The translations under genes were made by a program, and so were the position numbers. From positions 118,994,315 through 119,058,314 of the forward strand of contig CM070900.1 in assembly GCA_036417435.1 (NCBI GenBank): a stretch of DNA of 64,000 nucleotides, given 5' to 3'. The notes below the pieces were generated by a model. That model did no database searches. It had not been told where the DNA came from and saw only the letters and a list, made by a program, of their open reading frames with translations. Shown piece after piece: positions 1-11,639 of the stretch (its first letter is position 1; each line of letters opens with the position of its first letter). The DNA is from Inia geoffrensis. Its lineage: Eukaryota > Chordata > Mammalia > Artiodactyla > Iniidae.

Positions 1-90
1 TTGACTGAGACTGCCGGACAGAACAACATCTCAGGATCACTGTAATCCCATGGAGCCATGCTCACTGGTGTAACTACATATTTTAGTGTT

Positions 91-315
91 TTATTTTTTT
101 ATTGGAGTATAGTTGATTTACAATGTTGTGTTAGTTTCAGGTGTATAGCAAGGTAAATCAGTTATACATATACATATATCCATTTTTTTTTATATTATTT
201 TCCCATATAGGCCATTACAGTGTACTGTGTAGAGTTCCCTGTGCTATACAGTAGGTCCTTATTAGTTATCTATTTTATATATAGTATTGTGTATATGTGC
301 AATTTAGTTTCTTCC
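91..315 (-). mobile_element. L1 3' end fragment (5'-truncated)
   Basis: A T-rich start followed by TATTGGAGTATAGTTGATTT is the reverse complement of a cetartiodactyl L1 3'UTR and poly(A) tail. Recognisable L1 sequence runs to about 315 through the CCCTGTGCTATACAGTAGG block. It lies wholly within the 3'UTR, so no ORF2 codons are present. The same block occurs in the L1 copy at 8149-8975. No target duplication was found. Confidence 0.8.
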
Positions 316-1218
316 TTTGTTTTTTCTCAAATATATCTAAGTCCAATCCTGATCACAATCTGTATTATTTCTGCACATAGGAGAATATTTTTTCTTTTGA
401 TATGCTATGGCAATTTTATTTAGATTTTGCTCTACTGTTTTCCATGAAAATGATTTTCAGTTATTATGACTTTAGATCATCACTTATTAGTAAACTTTTT
501 CTATATAAAATTAACCCTTAATTGTTAACTTACACTAGTCTTGATATTTCCACATGTATTTAAGAAGTATTCCCAGAATTCAATTTTCTCTAACATATAT
601 TTCCTATAAAGCACTACTTAATTTTAGCTCCTCTTTGTGTATTTTGATTGATATTCATGGTAAAAGAGATCTAAATCTGTATAAACCTCATTTTAAGAGA
701 GTATATAATTTGAGAGAATTCTTTAAAAAAAAAGGCTTTCCAGTAACCATATTTATGTCTTTCTTTAATTTTTAAAGGAAGTACAAACTTGATTTATTAG
801 ATTGAATAGGCCAAACAGGTAAATTTAATATTTTGCTAAATCAATTAATAATCTTTTGCACAATTTCAGACTTCTTCAAATACCCTACCGTTTTAAAAAC
901 TTCTCCCATCTTAAACTTCCTCTAGTTTTTCTAAACACCATGTGGTATAGTGATTGTTCCCATTATTGTCTTAATTTTTCTCATACCCTTTGAGGTACTT
1001 TCATACAGAAATCATGGTGTTTCCTTTCTTTATTGCCCTATTTGATTTTTCCCTTCTAGGAACATTTTCTACGCTACTGTTCATTCAGGTTATCTTTCAC
1101 AATCTCTCAAAATGCTAACTTTTTTTGTTAATAGGATCATTACACTTTTCATGGTAAATGCATTTCAAAGGATTCTATAGTTTATTATTACAAATGGATG
1201 TTTTATTTCAAAATACCT
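316..1218. other. AT-rich sequence, nothing recognised
   Basis: No gene, RNA or repeat family was recognised here. Open frames are short, low in complexity and start at arbitrary methionines, which is typical of AT-rich non-coding DNA. Confidence 0.5.
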
Positions 1219-1222
1219 CATT

Positions 1223-1302
1223 GGATGTGTGTGTGTGTGAGAGAGACAGATAGACAGAGACAGAGAGCCAGAGAGAGAGAGAGAGAGGGGGAGAAAGAGA
1301 GT
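1223..1302. repeat. Compound (TG)n/(GA)n microsatellite
   Basis: A short TG run passes into an imperfect GA/CAGA run and ends in a G block. The apparent ORF across it (Arg/Glu rich) is a translation of the repeat and not a gene. Confidence 0.9.
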
Positions 1303-1544
1303 TTTCTAATTCTTGTATCTCTAGTTTTTAAATTTATTTTTCCTAGTCCTCTTAATTTAAAATTTTTTTATTGTTGTTTCCTAATCTCCCAATTGTCTGT
1401 TGAACAATTTTCTTCAAATATTTCTTAACCTCCATTTGTTCCTTTATTGCCTCTGGAAATATTTTCTTTAAAATTTGTGATCTCTTAAGGCTATCTTCCA
1501 GATTCTCATTTTTCATTTCTTAATATTTTTCTTAAATAGATCTC

Positions 1545-1740
1545 TGTGTCCAAGCATTGGGATTAAGTTGGAATCTGAATTGCTCTCAACTTTACCATTT
1601 ATATGCTGTGGTATCTTAGTAAAATCAATATAATTTAGGGAACGTATTCCTTCTTTAAAAAAAATCAAATATCAATACACACACAGAGGCTGTGAGAATT
1701 AAAAGAGAAATATAAACAGGGGTTTGTAAGTTATCAATGA
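1545..1740 (+). repeat. Possible MIR SINE remnant
   Basis: The order of elements resembles a degraded MIR: 'GGAATCTGAATTGCTCTCAAC', a middle part like CTGTGGTATCTTAGTAAA, then a 'GTGAGAATTAAA' block matching the GTGAGGATTAAATGAG part of the MIR core. Divergence is high and the boundaries are approximate. Confidence 0.4.
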
Positions 1741-3531
1741 ATTTGAAGTATTGTTTAACCAATACTGTAAAACTGTGAACATCAACGCTAAATAGCTTTA
1801 AGTTTTATCTAGTATCAAAGGCCTAATAATGAAATCTATGAAGTATTACCTCAATATAATTTATATGCTATATTGGGATTGAAATTCATGATAGCAATCA
1901 ATGTGGAAAAAATTATTATACCCACTTTTTTCCAAAGTTGTAATTTACCTTTTGCAAGTTTTGCAGTGAATAGTTTTATCTTTTTCTTCTAAATTATGAG
2001 AGGCTTGTATACAAATTTACTCTATGAAGAATCAGTAGCTTGAAGATTACATGATTGAAAGATTATTTTTATTTTTAATAATAGTATATGAATCTTGAAT
2101 ATATTTTTCAAAAATATATATGTATATAGATTAGTTCCTCAGGATAAGGTTGGGATATTTCCTGCTGAAGTGTGTTGAGAGGTGGGGGGTTGACTGGCAC
2201 TTTTAAACAGCAGAAACCACTGTTATCTGGTCTGCCCAGGAGTGTTAAATGTTACACACTCTTCAGTCCATCTCCCTCTCACCACAGGAATTCCTGTATT
2301 CTGTAAAATTTCTATTTGAAATCCAACAGAAAGTCCAAAATATTTATAGAAAAATGTAGAATCATGAGCAAACAAAATAAATGATATCACTGATAGGAAG
2401 TCTTAAACAGTCTTGCCATGACATATATTTCTGAGATACCCTGATATGTTGGGCAAATTGAAGGGCCAGAAATAGATCATGTATGGGTTAGATCTAAATT
2501 ATGTCAAACATGTAATAAAGAAAGTGACTGAATCGCATTGAGAAATCCTGGCTGGAGGGCAGATAAGGTAAAAATAGAGTTTGAGTAAAATGTGGGACAC
2601 ACTGTTTGATGCTGTAAAGATGAGATAAAGAATCAAGCCATTGCTTCATATTCATGGTCAGGGAACTTTGTAAATTGTTTTGCTCCTTACCTTTTTGGCT
2701 CCCTCTAAACCTATGTTTCTGGAAGGTTAGCGGATGAGAGTGACTGTGTGACATTGTAGAGGAGCTAAAGCATTTTGAAAATGATGTTAACAAAGTGGAC
2801 TTTACACTGGGGTTCACAATTAAAGAAGGTATGATCCTGTTTATGGGGAAATGAGCCATAGAAACATTACAGAAGCAGTGGCTTTTCAGAGGTATATCTT
2901 GTCTGTATACCTTAGAACATCACATGGCTTAATTTGAAAAGAAAACTTGATGAGCTGCATGGCAGCTCCTGCTGGGCTGGCCTTCTGGCTTGGTACAATC
3001 ACCCATTCTTCCCCATTGGCTAAAATTCAGCCACTTCTCTAGAACCAGTTAAAGTTCTAACTGTTTAAGATTGTTTTCTTAAATACTTTAACATATATTG
3101 ATCATTATCTTCAGGACACTTAAAGCAGTTATTATTCTATTACCAGAATAATTTATTTCTGATTGAGTTATATGACATATACTGATGACTTACATTCTTG
3201 GCATTCATAAATAACATGAATTTACCATGAGTTACCAGTCCACTTAAGCATCAAGAATGCTATACCCAAATTTTTTCACTTACAGTATAAAGCTCCAGAA
3301 ACCTAACTTGCTCCTATAGATCTACACAAAATAATCTTTGTTGAATGAATAAATTTATTAATTACTATTAAATATAAGCACATGTAAATACACACACCTT
3401 GCATTTACCACTTTGATTATGGAATAGGAGAATTTGTCTCTTTGAATTATTAAGTAATACTCTAAGCCTCTGTACTTCTGGTAGTAATTTGTATAGCTTG
3501 CTTTGATTTTTTTTTTGGAGTCAAGGTGTTC
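1741..3531. other. Unassigned non-coding sequence
   Basis: No gene or confidently named repeat is seen. An open frame on the minus strand at 2494-2859 (121 codons) shows no domain or homology that I recognise. It has no supporting splice or promoter context, so I treat it as chance. Confidence 0.45.
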
Positions 3532-4097
3532 TTTTTTATTTTTTTTTCTTTACACCTTTATTGGAGTATAATTGCTTTACAATGGTGTGTTAGTTTCTGC
3601 TTTATAACAAAGTGAATCAGTTATACATATACATATGTTCCCATATCTCTTCCCTCTTGCGTCTCCCTCCCTCCCACCCTCCCTATCCCACCCCTCTAGG
3701 TGGTCACAAAGCACCGAGCTGATCTCCCTGTGCTATGTGGCTGCTTCCCACTAGCTATCTATTTTACGTTTGGTAGTGTATATATGTCCATGCCACTCTC
3801 TCACTTTGTCCCAGCTTACCCTTCCCCCTCCCCATATCCTCACGTCCATGCTCTAGTAGGTCTGTGTCTTTATCCCTGCCTTACTCTTAGGTTCTTCATG
3901 ACCTTTTTTTTTTTTCTTAGATTCCATATATATGTGTTAGCATACGGTATTTGTTTTTCTCTTTCTGACTTACTTCACTCTGTATGACAGACTCTAGGTC
4001 CATCCACCTCACTACAAATAACTCAATTTCGTTTCTTTTTATGGCTGAGTAATATTCTATTGTATATACGTGCCACATCTTCTTTATTCATTCATCT
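3532..4097 (-). mobile_element. L1 3' end fragment (3'UTR and last ORF2 codons)
   Basis: A T-rich tail at the left is followed by CACCTTTATTGGAGTATAATTGC, the reverse complement of the L1 3' end. Next come the pyrimidine-rich 3'UTR block (CCTCCCTCCCACCCTCCC) and the antisense of the final ORF2 codons up to CCACATCTTC. The element stops abruptly at 4097, where a tRNA-like piece begins. No clear target duplication is visible around the composite. Confidence 0.9.
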
Positions 4098-4126
4098 GGT
4101 ATAGTGGTAAGCATAGCTGCCTTCCA
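4097..4126 (+). ncRNA. tRNA-Gly(UCC) 5'-half fragment at an L1 junction
   Basis: These 30 bases match residues 7 to about 36 of mammalian tRNA-Gly(UCC) as I know it, with at most one difference. Visible landmarks are TATAGTGGTAAGCATAGC (D arm) and GCTGCCTTCCA (anticodon stem and loop, anticodon TCC). The acceptor strand, the 3' anticodon stem, the T arm and CCA are all missing, so this is a dead fragment and not a gene. It abuts the 5' truncation point of the L1 at 3532-4097, on the strand opposite to that L1. A degraded MIR head is the main alternative, but MIR agrees over only about 11 bases. Confidence 0.65.
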
Positions 4127-4137
4127 GCTCATTTTTA

Positions 4138-4245
4138 ACTGTCTGGTCTCAGTTTCTCCATGTTCAATGAGGATAATGCTACAAGGATTGATATACGTAA
4201 AGGGCTACTGACAGTGTATGGCATTTAGATAAATATTACTTCTAT
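4138..4245 (+). repeat. MIR SINE fragment
   Basis: The core reads TCTCAGTTTCTCCATGTTCA, then AATGAGGATAATGCTACAAGG and a tail with GGGCTACTGACAGTGTATGGC. This matches the order of the MIR consensus (CTCAGTTTCCTCATCTG, AATGGGGATAATA, ACAGTGCCTGGC). It begins about ten bases after the tRNA fragment. Confidence 0.65.
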
Positions 4246-4702
4246 CAATAACACTGAACTCCAAGGAAGTTAAATGGCATCTCCAATTTCACAAAACTGA
4301 GGTTCAAATCCAAGTTTTATAATGGTAGTGCAGTATGTTTGGAACCACTTTCTCAAACACATATTTAAATAATATGCTTTCTACTTTAGAAGTCTAATAT
4401 CACTGCTTAATGTTGTCTAATTCAGGGTCTTAAAAATCAATTTAATACAATACAATAATTATTAACTGAAGATACATTTCTTTAGGAGATGGCTCTTCTC
4501 CTGAAAAGCTTACCAGTTAATCTAACAAAAGTATTTTATAATACATCCTAACTTTTGACACTTTGACACTGCAAGTATAGTTGCTGTAAATTCGTTAAAA
4601 ATGTTAAATGATATTATCTATCATTGAAACCTCTTTCCTCTTTCTTTTATATTGTAGTATACATTGTAATACCTTTGACTTTCTTTTTTCCTACTGAGGT
4701 TT
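4246..4702. other. Unassigned non-coding sequence
   Basis: AT-rich flank upstream of a CHR SINE. No gene or repeat was recognised. Confidence 0.45.
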
Positions 4703-4716
4703 TAGTTCCAGATATC

Positions 4717-4937
4717 TTTTTTTTTTTTTTTTTTTTTTAATTTATTTATACGCGGGCCTCTCACTGCTGTGGCCTCTCCCACTGCGGAGCACAGGCTCCG
4801 GACGCTCAGGCCCAGCGGCCGTGGCTCACGGGCCCAGCCGCTCCGCGGCATGTGGGATCCTCCCGGACCGGGGCACGAACCCGTGTCCCCTGCATCGGCA
4901 GGCGGACTCTCAACCACCGCGCCACCAGGGAAGCCCC
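4717..4937 (-). mobile_element. CHR-type SINE (tRNA-derived), with target duplication
   Basis: In reverse complement this starts GGGCTTCCCTGGTGGCGCGG, has an A box (TGGCGCGGTGG) and a B box (GGTTCGTGCCC), and ends in a long A run (the T run at 4717-4738). It is flanked by a perfect 14 bp duplication, TAGTTCCAGATATC, at 4703-4716 and 4938-4951. High CpG content and the long uninterrupted tail suggest a fairly recent insertion. Retrotransposition would have been by L1 enzymes in trans. Confidence 0.95.
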
Positions 4938-5260
4938 TAGTTCCAGATATCTGAGAAGCCCGAGAGGGATAAGCAAGTAAAATTTTTACAGTGTTACTTA
5001 GACTGTAAGCTTCTAGACTGATTATAGGTGCCTTAATTATTAGTACATTACCCAGCAAATTTAACAGTGCTGACTCATTGCTTGTGTTCAAAAATAATGT
5101 GGATAAATGAATGCATTAAAAATGACTACGTTATCAATTGTGAGATTTGATTTTTTGGATCATAATTTAAAATCCAAAAACTTGGCTCATAACTAAGGAA
5201 GAGAGGATTTCATCAAAAGAAATACGCTCAGCAGGAGAATGCTATTCAAGAGAGATTTTA

Positions 5261-5464
5261 TTTTATTTTATTTTATTTTTTATTTTTTTGCGGTACGCTG
5301 GGCTCTCACTGCTGTGGCCTCTCCCAGTATGCACAGGGTCAGTGGTCATGGCTCACAGGCCCAGCCGCTCCACGGCATGTGGGATCTTCCCGGACCGGGA
5401 CATGAACCCGTGTCCCCTGCATCAGCAGGCAGACTCTCAACCACTGCGCCACCAGGGAAGCCCC
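5261..5464 (-). mobile_element. CHR-type SINE with (TTTTA)n tail and target duplication
   Basis: Same family and orientation as the copy at 4717. The tail is an imperfect TTTTA series instead of a pure T run. AAGAGAGATTTTA at 5248-5260 is repeated at 5465-5477 as a 13 bp target duplication. Several CpG sites have decayed (for example CATGAACCCGTG in the B box region), so this copy looks older. Confidence 0.95.
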
Positions 5465-5477
5465 AAGAGAGATTTTA

Positions 5478-7725
5478 ATTTATAACTCTGAGAGGAGTAA
5501 AGGAAAACTGTGTACATTGAATGGCATTAAGTGTTAGTTCCATCATAGTGGAGGAGGTATCACTATGTCTAAGGAAATGAATTAAAGAGATATGCTCAAA
5601 AATAAACATGCAGTCTTACCATAGGAATGAATTCATTGAGTAATAAGATGAATGTAAAATTTGAACACAACATGAAATATCATCTCAAGATCATGCTTCT
5701 GGCATTATGAGGTCACATATAGCTAAAAAATCAACAAGAATAAAAACTGTCTTTAAAGTAAATTCCCAAAGAGATTTTACTAAACTTTAGTGGGATCTAA
5801 TGTTAAAATTATGAAAATACTACTCTATATGAAAAAAATTTTAATGGGGCAGAATTATTTTTAAATGCACAAAGGAAAACTAAATTAATGTAAATACACA
5901 GTTAAATTTACAGGTTACTCAGTCAGGCCAAGAAGAAGAATGATAATTTTCCTACATAAACCCTAACAGAGATGAGACTTAATAATGTGGAAATGTTAAA
6001 CTAGGAAAATGTTAAAGAGAAAATATCTGACAAAAATTTAACTGAATGTGTTAATAGTCTATCTCTCTGAAGATAGTGAAAGCAATTACCACTTCTCTAG
6101 ATAGAATTATGGCTCTACTTGTTCTCCTATTTAGCTATCATTGTGCTCCTTTCCCAGTCTCAGGAGTGAATCATGATATGTCCAAGACCATCTTTGTTGT
6201 TTCTCTCCCCTTGTCAGTGACTTTAAGTGTGGCCACACGGCACATTTCTGGACAATGAGATATGAGGTGAAGTCAGTACTTATGCTTCTCTAAAAATAAA
6301 GGTCTTTCTTTGACTTTAGGAAAAACAGTACTTGATAAAGAAATCTTAGACATGGCTACAATTAATTCTTTATATCTTCAATCAAATGAAAATACATCTG
6401 GAAAGAATTAAAACATGAGAATGTGATACCTAGAGCTCCTAAAGCAACCATTTGAAAATAACAGCAGTTTAACTGAGGATGAGACCAATGACCTGAAAAA
6501 GATAGTACAGAAATATATAAAGGATTTGTGTCTTTGATAACATATTTTTGAATAACCAATTGGTAATCATCCTCCCTTTGATTTGCCTGCTTTATGAGGT
6601 AAAATAGACGCACACACATACACCCTTCTTTCAAGCTAACTGAATCAGTGACAGAGTTTTATTTGGAACACGTAACATTTGAAAAGATCAACCAATGAAA
6701 ATGATCTTTGAAGATGTAAAGGATATAGAAGTGTAGTTTAACAAAAAATTCATTTCAACACAAATTTCATGATCTTTGACTATCGCAAGTACTATGTCAA
6801 ATGACAGAATATAAATATTATATATATTTCATATATATGAATAAACACATATACATCATATGTACAAAGCTCTAGGTCTAGATAGATAAGTACCTACTAC
6901 CATGTGAAAAGCATATGTATGCAGTATACAAAACTGTAATAAATTTTCAGAGGGTGTCTGATACAAGGACCAAATAAGAGCTCAAACTGAAGAAATGCAT
7001 CCCAGGAGTATCCACTTTGGATTCCTAGGCATATATCACTGAAATACACACTTTTAGTTTTTCATTTGTTTAATAACATGGCTGTATAAAAATGAGTAAG
7101 AGAAAAAGCCAGGACAAATACACACACACACAATGACATTCTACTTAAACCATAAATCTATTTTAATATATTAATATAATATTTTGATTACTAGCCAGAG
7201 AACATAATGAAAATTGAACTTTGCAAAATAATTTTAACACTCGATTTACAAAATCCTTAAAAATACGATTTTAAAGTAATGTACATGTGTGTACATATGT
7301 ATTTTCATCTTAGAAGTGAATACATTTGAAAATAGATTTCAAGTTCGTTTAGAGTATATCTCCTGGTGTCTTAATCTTGACTAATGATCCATCTACTAGA
7401 TCATATACCTATAATTATAGAAATAACTTTCACATATTACCATATAATTTTATTTTGGAAACTTAATTATGGTAAGTTGATTGTTTAACCAATGTTATGG
7501 GTAAAATAAGACAGAAATCAAATATTTAAAAGCCTGGTGAAAAACTCCACACCGATGATTTTCATAGCAGTATAAATTAAATAAAAGGGAAAAAAACAGC
7601 ATATTTTAAATGATTAAGTAATCACATTCTCTTGAATTTAATAACTATCGTGGAGAAATCAGTTAAGATACCGAAGTTCTCTTAACTAAGAAATACTTAT
7701 GGCATAATTTGAACTAGTTGTTCAA
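5478..7725. other. AT-rich sequence with minor microsatellites
   Basis: No gene was recognised. There are TA-rich tracts around 6810-6870 and a short CA run near 7118-7132. The open frame on the minus strand at 6362-6634 shows no domain that I recognise. Confidence 0.45.
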
Positions 7726-7729
7726 TACA

Positions 7730-7900
7730 GTTGGCATTAGCCACAAGGGGCTATTAAACACTTGAAATGTGCTTAATAAACACCTGTAATTGTTTATTAA
7801 ATTGAGTGTAAATTGAGACATTCTGTAAGTGAAAATATGCACTAGATTTCAAAGATTTAGTGTGAACAAAAATAATATAAAATACATCATTAGTATTTCT
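7730..7900 (+). repeat. Probable hAT-Charlie (MER3-like) DNA transposon fragment
   Basis: TAGCCACAAGGGGCTATTAA, then ACACTTGAAATGTG, then a TGTAAGTGAAAATA block resembles a common mammalian hAT-derived repeat (AGCCACATGTGGCTATTGAGCACTTGAAATGTGGCT). Terminal inverted repeats were not located. The following 60 bases are TA-rich. Confidence 0.5.
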
Positions 7901-7984
7901 ATGTTTATATTTTATATATTCATATATAATATAAATATATTTATTTTATATGTGTATTTTACATACATGTTAAAATAATATTTA

Positions 7985-8148
7985 AACATTCTAAACCCCA
8001 GAACTAGTGACTATGGCAAAGGGACTTTGCAGATGTTATTAAGGTTAAGGATCTTGATAATTCTTGATTATCTGTGAAATCACAATCTAATAATATGGGT
8101 CCATAGAAGGAAGAAGACAGAAGTACAATGTGTCAGAGAGACTTTTTA
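7985..8148 (+). repeat. MaLR-type LTR, left part (interrupted)
   Basis: GGCAAAGGGACTTTGCAGAT, then GTTATTAAGGTTAAGGATCTT and GGGTCCATAGAAGGAAGAAG match the 5' half of an MLT1-class solo LTR from the ERVL-MaLR group of old mammalian retrotransposons. The LTR resumes at 8976, so an L1 insertion splits it. No viral coding sequence is present. Confidence 0.7.
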
Positions 8149-8975
8149 AAAATCATTTTTTATTGGAATATAGTTGATTTTCAATGTTGTGTTAGTTTTT
8201 GCTGTACAGCTAAGTGAATCAGTTACACATATACATATATCCACTCTTTTTTAGATTCTATTCTCACATAGGTAATTAGAGTGTTGAGTAGAGTTCCCTG
8301 TGCTATACAGTAGGTTCTTATTAGTTATCTATTTTATATATACTAGTGTGTGTATGTCAATCCCAATCTCCCAATTTATCCCCCACCACCTTTTCCCCCT
8401 TGGTAACCATAAGTTTGTTTTCTACATCTGTGACTCTATTTCTGTAATGTAAATAGGTTCAACTATACCATTTTTTTAGATTCCACATATAAGCAGTATC
8501 ATATGATATTTGTCTTTCTCTGACTTACTTCACTCAGTATGACAATCTCTATGTCCATCCATGTCGCTGCAAATGGCATTATTTCATTCTTTTTTATGGC
8601 TGAGTAATATTCCATTGTATATATGTACCACATCTTCTTTATCCATTCCTCTGTCGATGGATATTTAGGTTGCTTCCATGTCCTAGCTATTGTAAATAGT
8701 GCTGCAATTAACATTGGGGTACATGTACATTTTCAAATTATGGTTTTCTCTGGATATATGCCCAGGAGTAGGATTGCTGGAGCATATGGTAGCTCTATTT
8801 TTAATGTTTTAAGGAACCGCCATACTGTTCTCCATAGTGACTATACCAATTTACATCCCTACCAACAGTGCAGGAGGGTTCCCTTTTCTCCACATCCTCT
8901 CCAGCATTTATTTTTTGTAGATTTTTTTTTAATTATGGCCATTCTGACCAGGGTGAGGTGATACCTCATTGTACC
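8149..8975 (-). mobile_element. L1 3' end fragment inserted in a MaLR LTR
   Basis: The reverse complement of an L1 3'UTR starts at the T-rich TTTTTTATTGGAATATAGTT and continues into the last part of ORF2. The antisense of the [20 protein letters not shown] block lies near 8600-8680. The element is 5'-truncated at about 8975 (GATACCTCATTGTA). Stops and frameshifts break ORF2. Both sides pass directly into the same MaLR-type LTR. Confidence 0.85.
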
Positions 8976-9330
8976 TGATATGAGAAGGATTCAACCTGCA
9001 ATGCTGTCTTTGAAAAGAGAGGAAGAAGTCCAAGAGGCCAAGAAATATGGCAGCCTCTAGTAGCTGGAAATGGCTCTAAAGTTATAGCTGGCAAGGAACC
9101 AGGAAATTCAGTCTTACAAGCACAAGAAAATGATTTTTGCCAACAAATGAATAAGCAGGAAACAGTTTTTTTCACTCTATGCTCCAAAAAGGAACACAGC
9201 TTACCAACACCTTGATTTAAGCCTTATGCAAACTGTGCCAGACCGTTGACCTGCTGAACTATAATACTTTTGTGTTGTTTTCAGCTGCTTGGTGTGTGGT
9301 AATTAGTTACAGTAGCTGTTGAAATCTAAT
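8976..9330 (+). repeat. MaLR-type LTR, right part
   Basis: GATATGAGAAGGATTCAACC, then GCAGCCTCTAGTAGCTGGAA, then AACACCTTGATTTAAGCC and TTTGTGTTGTTTTCAGCTGC follow the order of the MLT1-class LTR 3' half. It continues the piece at 7985-8148. The 3' edge near 9330 is approximate. Confidence 0.7.
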
Positions 9331-9475
9331 ATAAGAGAAATGGTTGGCCATTTTTTGTTTTACTGATATTCAGATATTCAATGGCAGCCTCTTAAAATAC
9401 TAGACCTTTAGTTACTTCTTATTCAACATCTTTTGTATAAAAACCTCAAATTTACAGTGCTGGTTATTTAACAAA

Positions 9476-9648
9476 AAGAAGAAGGAATAGGAGAAGAAAG
9501 AAAAGGTAAAGGGATAGGAGAGAAAAAGGAAGGAGAGGGAGGACAAGAAGGAGAAGAAGAAGGAAAATGTTAAGGAAAGAAAGAAGATAAAAAAAGAAGG
9601 AAGGAGGGAAGAGAGGAGGGAAGGAAGAAGAGAGGAAGGAGAGAAAAA
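9476..9648. repeat. Polypurine GGAA/GAAG-rich tract
   Basis: About 170 bases almost free of pyrimidines on the plus strand, made of imperfect GAAGG/GGAAA units. This is low-complexity sequence that could adopt H-DNA. Nothing suggests that it is coding. Confidence 0.9.
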
Positions 9649-11635
9649 ATCTAAGCCTTACACTGGAACAAGAATACAGTACTATCCAGAAATAAATATC
9701 AATATTATATGAGGTTTAACCTAGACTCAGTTTGTTTTTAAACCTCAGACTTTAGTCAAGTAAATTACTTTTGTCTATACAATTGCATTATTACCCTGAT
9801 ATATAATATCTCTCTGTCTTAGCTTTAAGAATGTATATACTATACCTGACTAGAGATCTTTAAAAACTTCTATGCTTGACAGGTGATTTTTATACATTTT
9901 TTAAGCTGTTGCCTTATATATTCAATTAGATTGTCTCAATCTTATAGGCAAGACCTATATTCAGTTGCTCTTTGGATTCTCCACAGCACTCATGCAACTC
10001 ATTGGGAAAAAAATGAAGAAAATTTGTAGCCAACTCTAAATACAAATGCAGTTATATTTAATTAGGCTGTGAAGAATATATTATGTCTAAAATAATGTGT
10101 GCAACTACCTCCTTAAAAGACAATATACCCCATTCATTAATCAATGTCTCTCTTAACATACAGAGATATATATAGCTAACTTGTATTGCTTTGCTCAGGA
10201 TTTTCCTGGTTTTAGCACTATAATGTACTCATCCCAGGAATCCCCTCAATCTCAGGTATACTGGGATCGTTTCCCACATACAAACATACACACATATGCA
10301 TGCAAACACACATACACATATTCCTATTCAGATAGTTCATGACTACCATGACAATTCATAGTATCTGTTTTGATATTGGCTTATGGTTAAAATGTGACAC
10401 TCCCACAAATCTGTGTAATAGGGTTTACCAGGCAATCTCTCCCCATCTCAGACCTTTCTGCTTACCCTGTATCTTCTTGATACACTGGGAAACTGAGTGA
10501 TTGAAGATTGGCAAGACTGAGACTTCTTGGATGCCAGAATGTGTCCTTTAATGAAAATATCACTGGGCTACTTGGACCTATGTAAGTTAATTCTATGTCT
10601 GACTGCTTTGAAACAGGCAGTGTATATATCAATTGCTTTTACCTGCCTAGTTTCCTTTTGTCCTTCGTTTGATAATTGTCCAAGGGGCAAGCCTGTGACT
10701 CATTCAAGGACAATCTGATTTGTTCTTCCTGAAATTTGTTGATTGTGCTTGAGAGGAATGGCGGGGGACAGATAAAAAAGTTGATACATTCTAGAGTAGG
10801 TAACTGGGGACTTTTCTATTCATTGTTATTACCTGGACACCCAGAAGTGTCGCAGTTATTCTTACCAATGCCTAGCAATCAATCATTTATTTCAATTAGA
10901 TGAGTTTTCCTTTCAATTATTGGAGTTTTTTTAGAAAAAAAATTACCTTGGGTTAGCTTCAGTTGATGAATGGACACTAAATGATAGACTCAGGAACTGG
11001 GATAACAAGCCACTTCTGGTTCTATTCAGGTAAATCACAGTTTTTCTATAGTTTGGAAAGTGATAAACAGGCCACTTATTCTTCAGTCAAATTGTTTACA
11101 GGTAAACAAATACAAAATGAAGTTTATAAGCAATCTTTGCAAATCTTTCATCTATTTTGATTGCTTACTTAATGATGTTAATTTAACTATGATTTATCTT
11201 TGCATAATTGATATTCAATCATCAATATTTGATACTGTGTTTTATCAACAACACTGAAAACATTGAATTTTCTTAGACCAGGATTTTTTAATTTACTTTA
11301 ATTTACTTTTACATTAGTGACCATTACATTTGACTCACTGAGATTATCAATGTTCTAATCTTTACATTCCTATCTACTATCATTTGATTTTCTGTATTGA
11401 ATTAGATTTATATCTCCAGACTGAGTTTCTTCCCTGTACACCATACATTTATATTTTACTTCCTACTCTATATCTCTGCTTTAATTACTAACAGGTACCT
11501 CAAAATTTGTGTCCTGAACTGAACACTTGATCTTGATGCCCAATCTGATTTCTCTTACAGTACTCTCCATCTCAATAAATGAAAATCCCATTTTTCTAGG
11601 ACCATGTGAGAATAATTCTTGACTCATACATTTTT
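9649..11635. other. Unassigned non-coding sequence
   Basis: No gene or confidently named repeat. A short CA-rich patch lies at about 10276-10320. Confidence 0.4.
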
Positions 11636-11639
11636 TTCA

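Noticed and set aside
1198..1428. Frame with an Arg/Glu-repeat segment
   Set aside because: Translation of a TG/GA microsatellite.
1320..1540. Possible antisense L1 ORF1 coiled coil
   Set aside because: The reverse complement gives a short Lys/Glu-rich frame (ENLEDSLKRSQILKK), but it does not line up with L1 ORF1 beyond composition.
2494..2859. 121-codon minus-strand frame as a novel small gene
   Set aside because: No recognisable domain, signal peptide or splice context, and the length is within chance expectation for 64 kb.
4702..5091. 129-codon minus-strand frame with a Gly/Pro/Arg-rich part
   Set aside because: It is a read-through of the CHR SINE at 4717-4937. The same peptide pattern (PADAGDTGSCPGPGGSHM) recurs at every SINE in the window.
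5247..5290. (TTTTA)n array as a CRISPR-like or regulatory repeat
   Set aside because: It is the tail of the minus-strand SINE at 5261, bounded by the target duplication.
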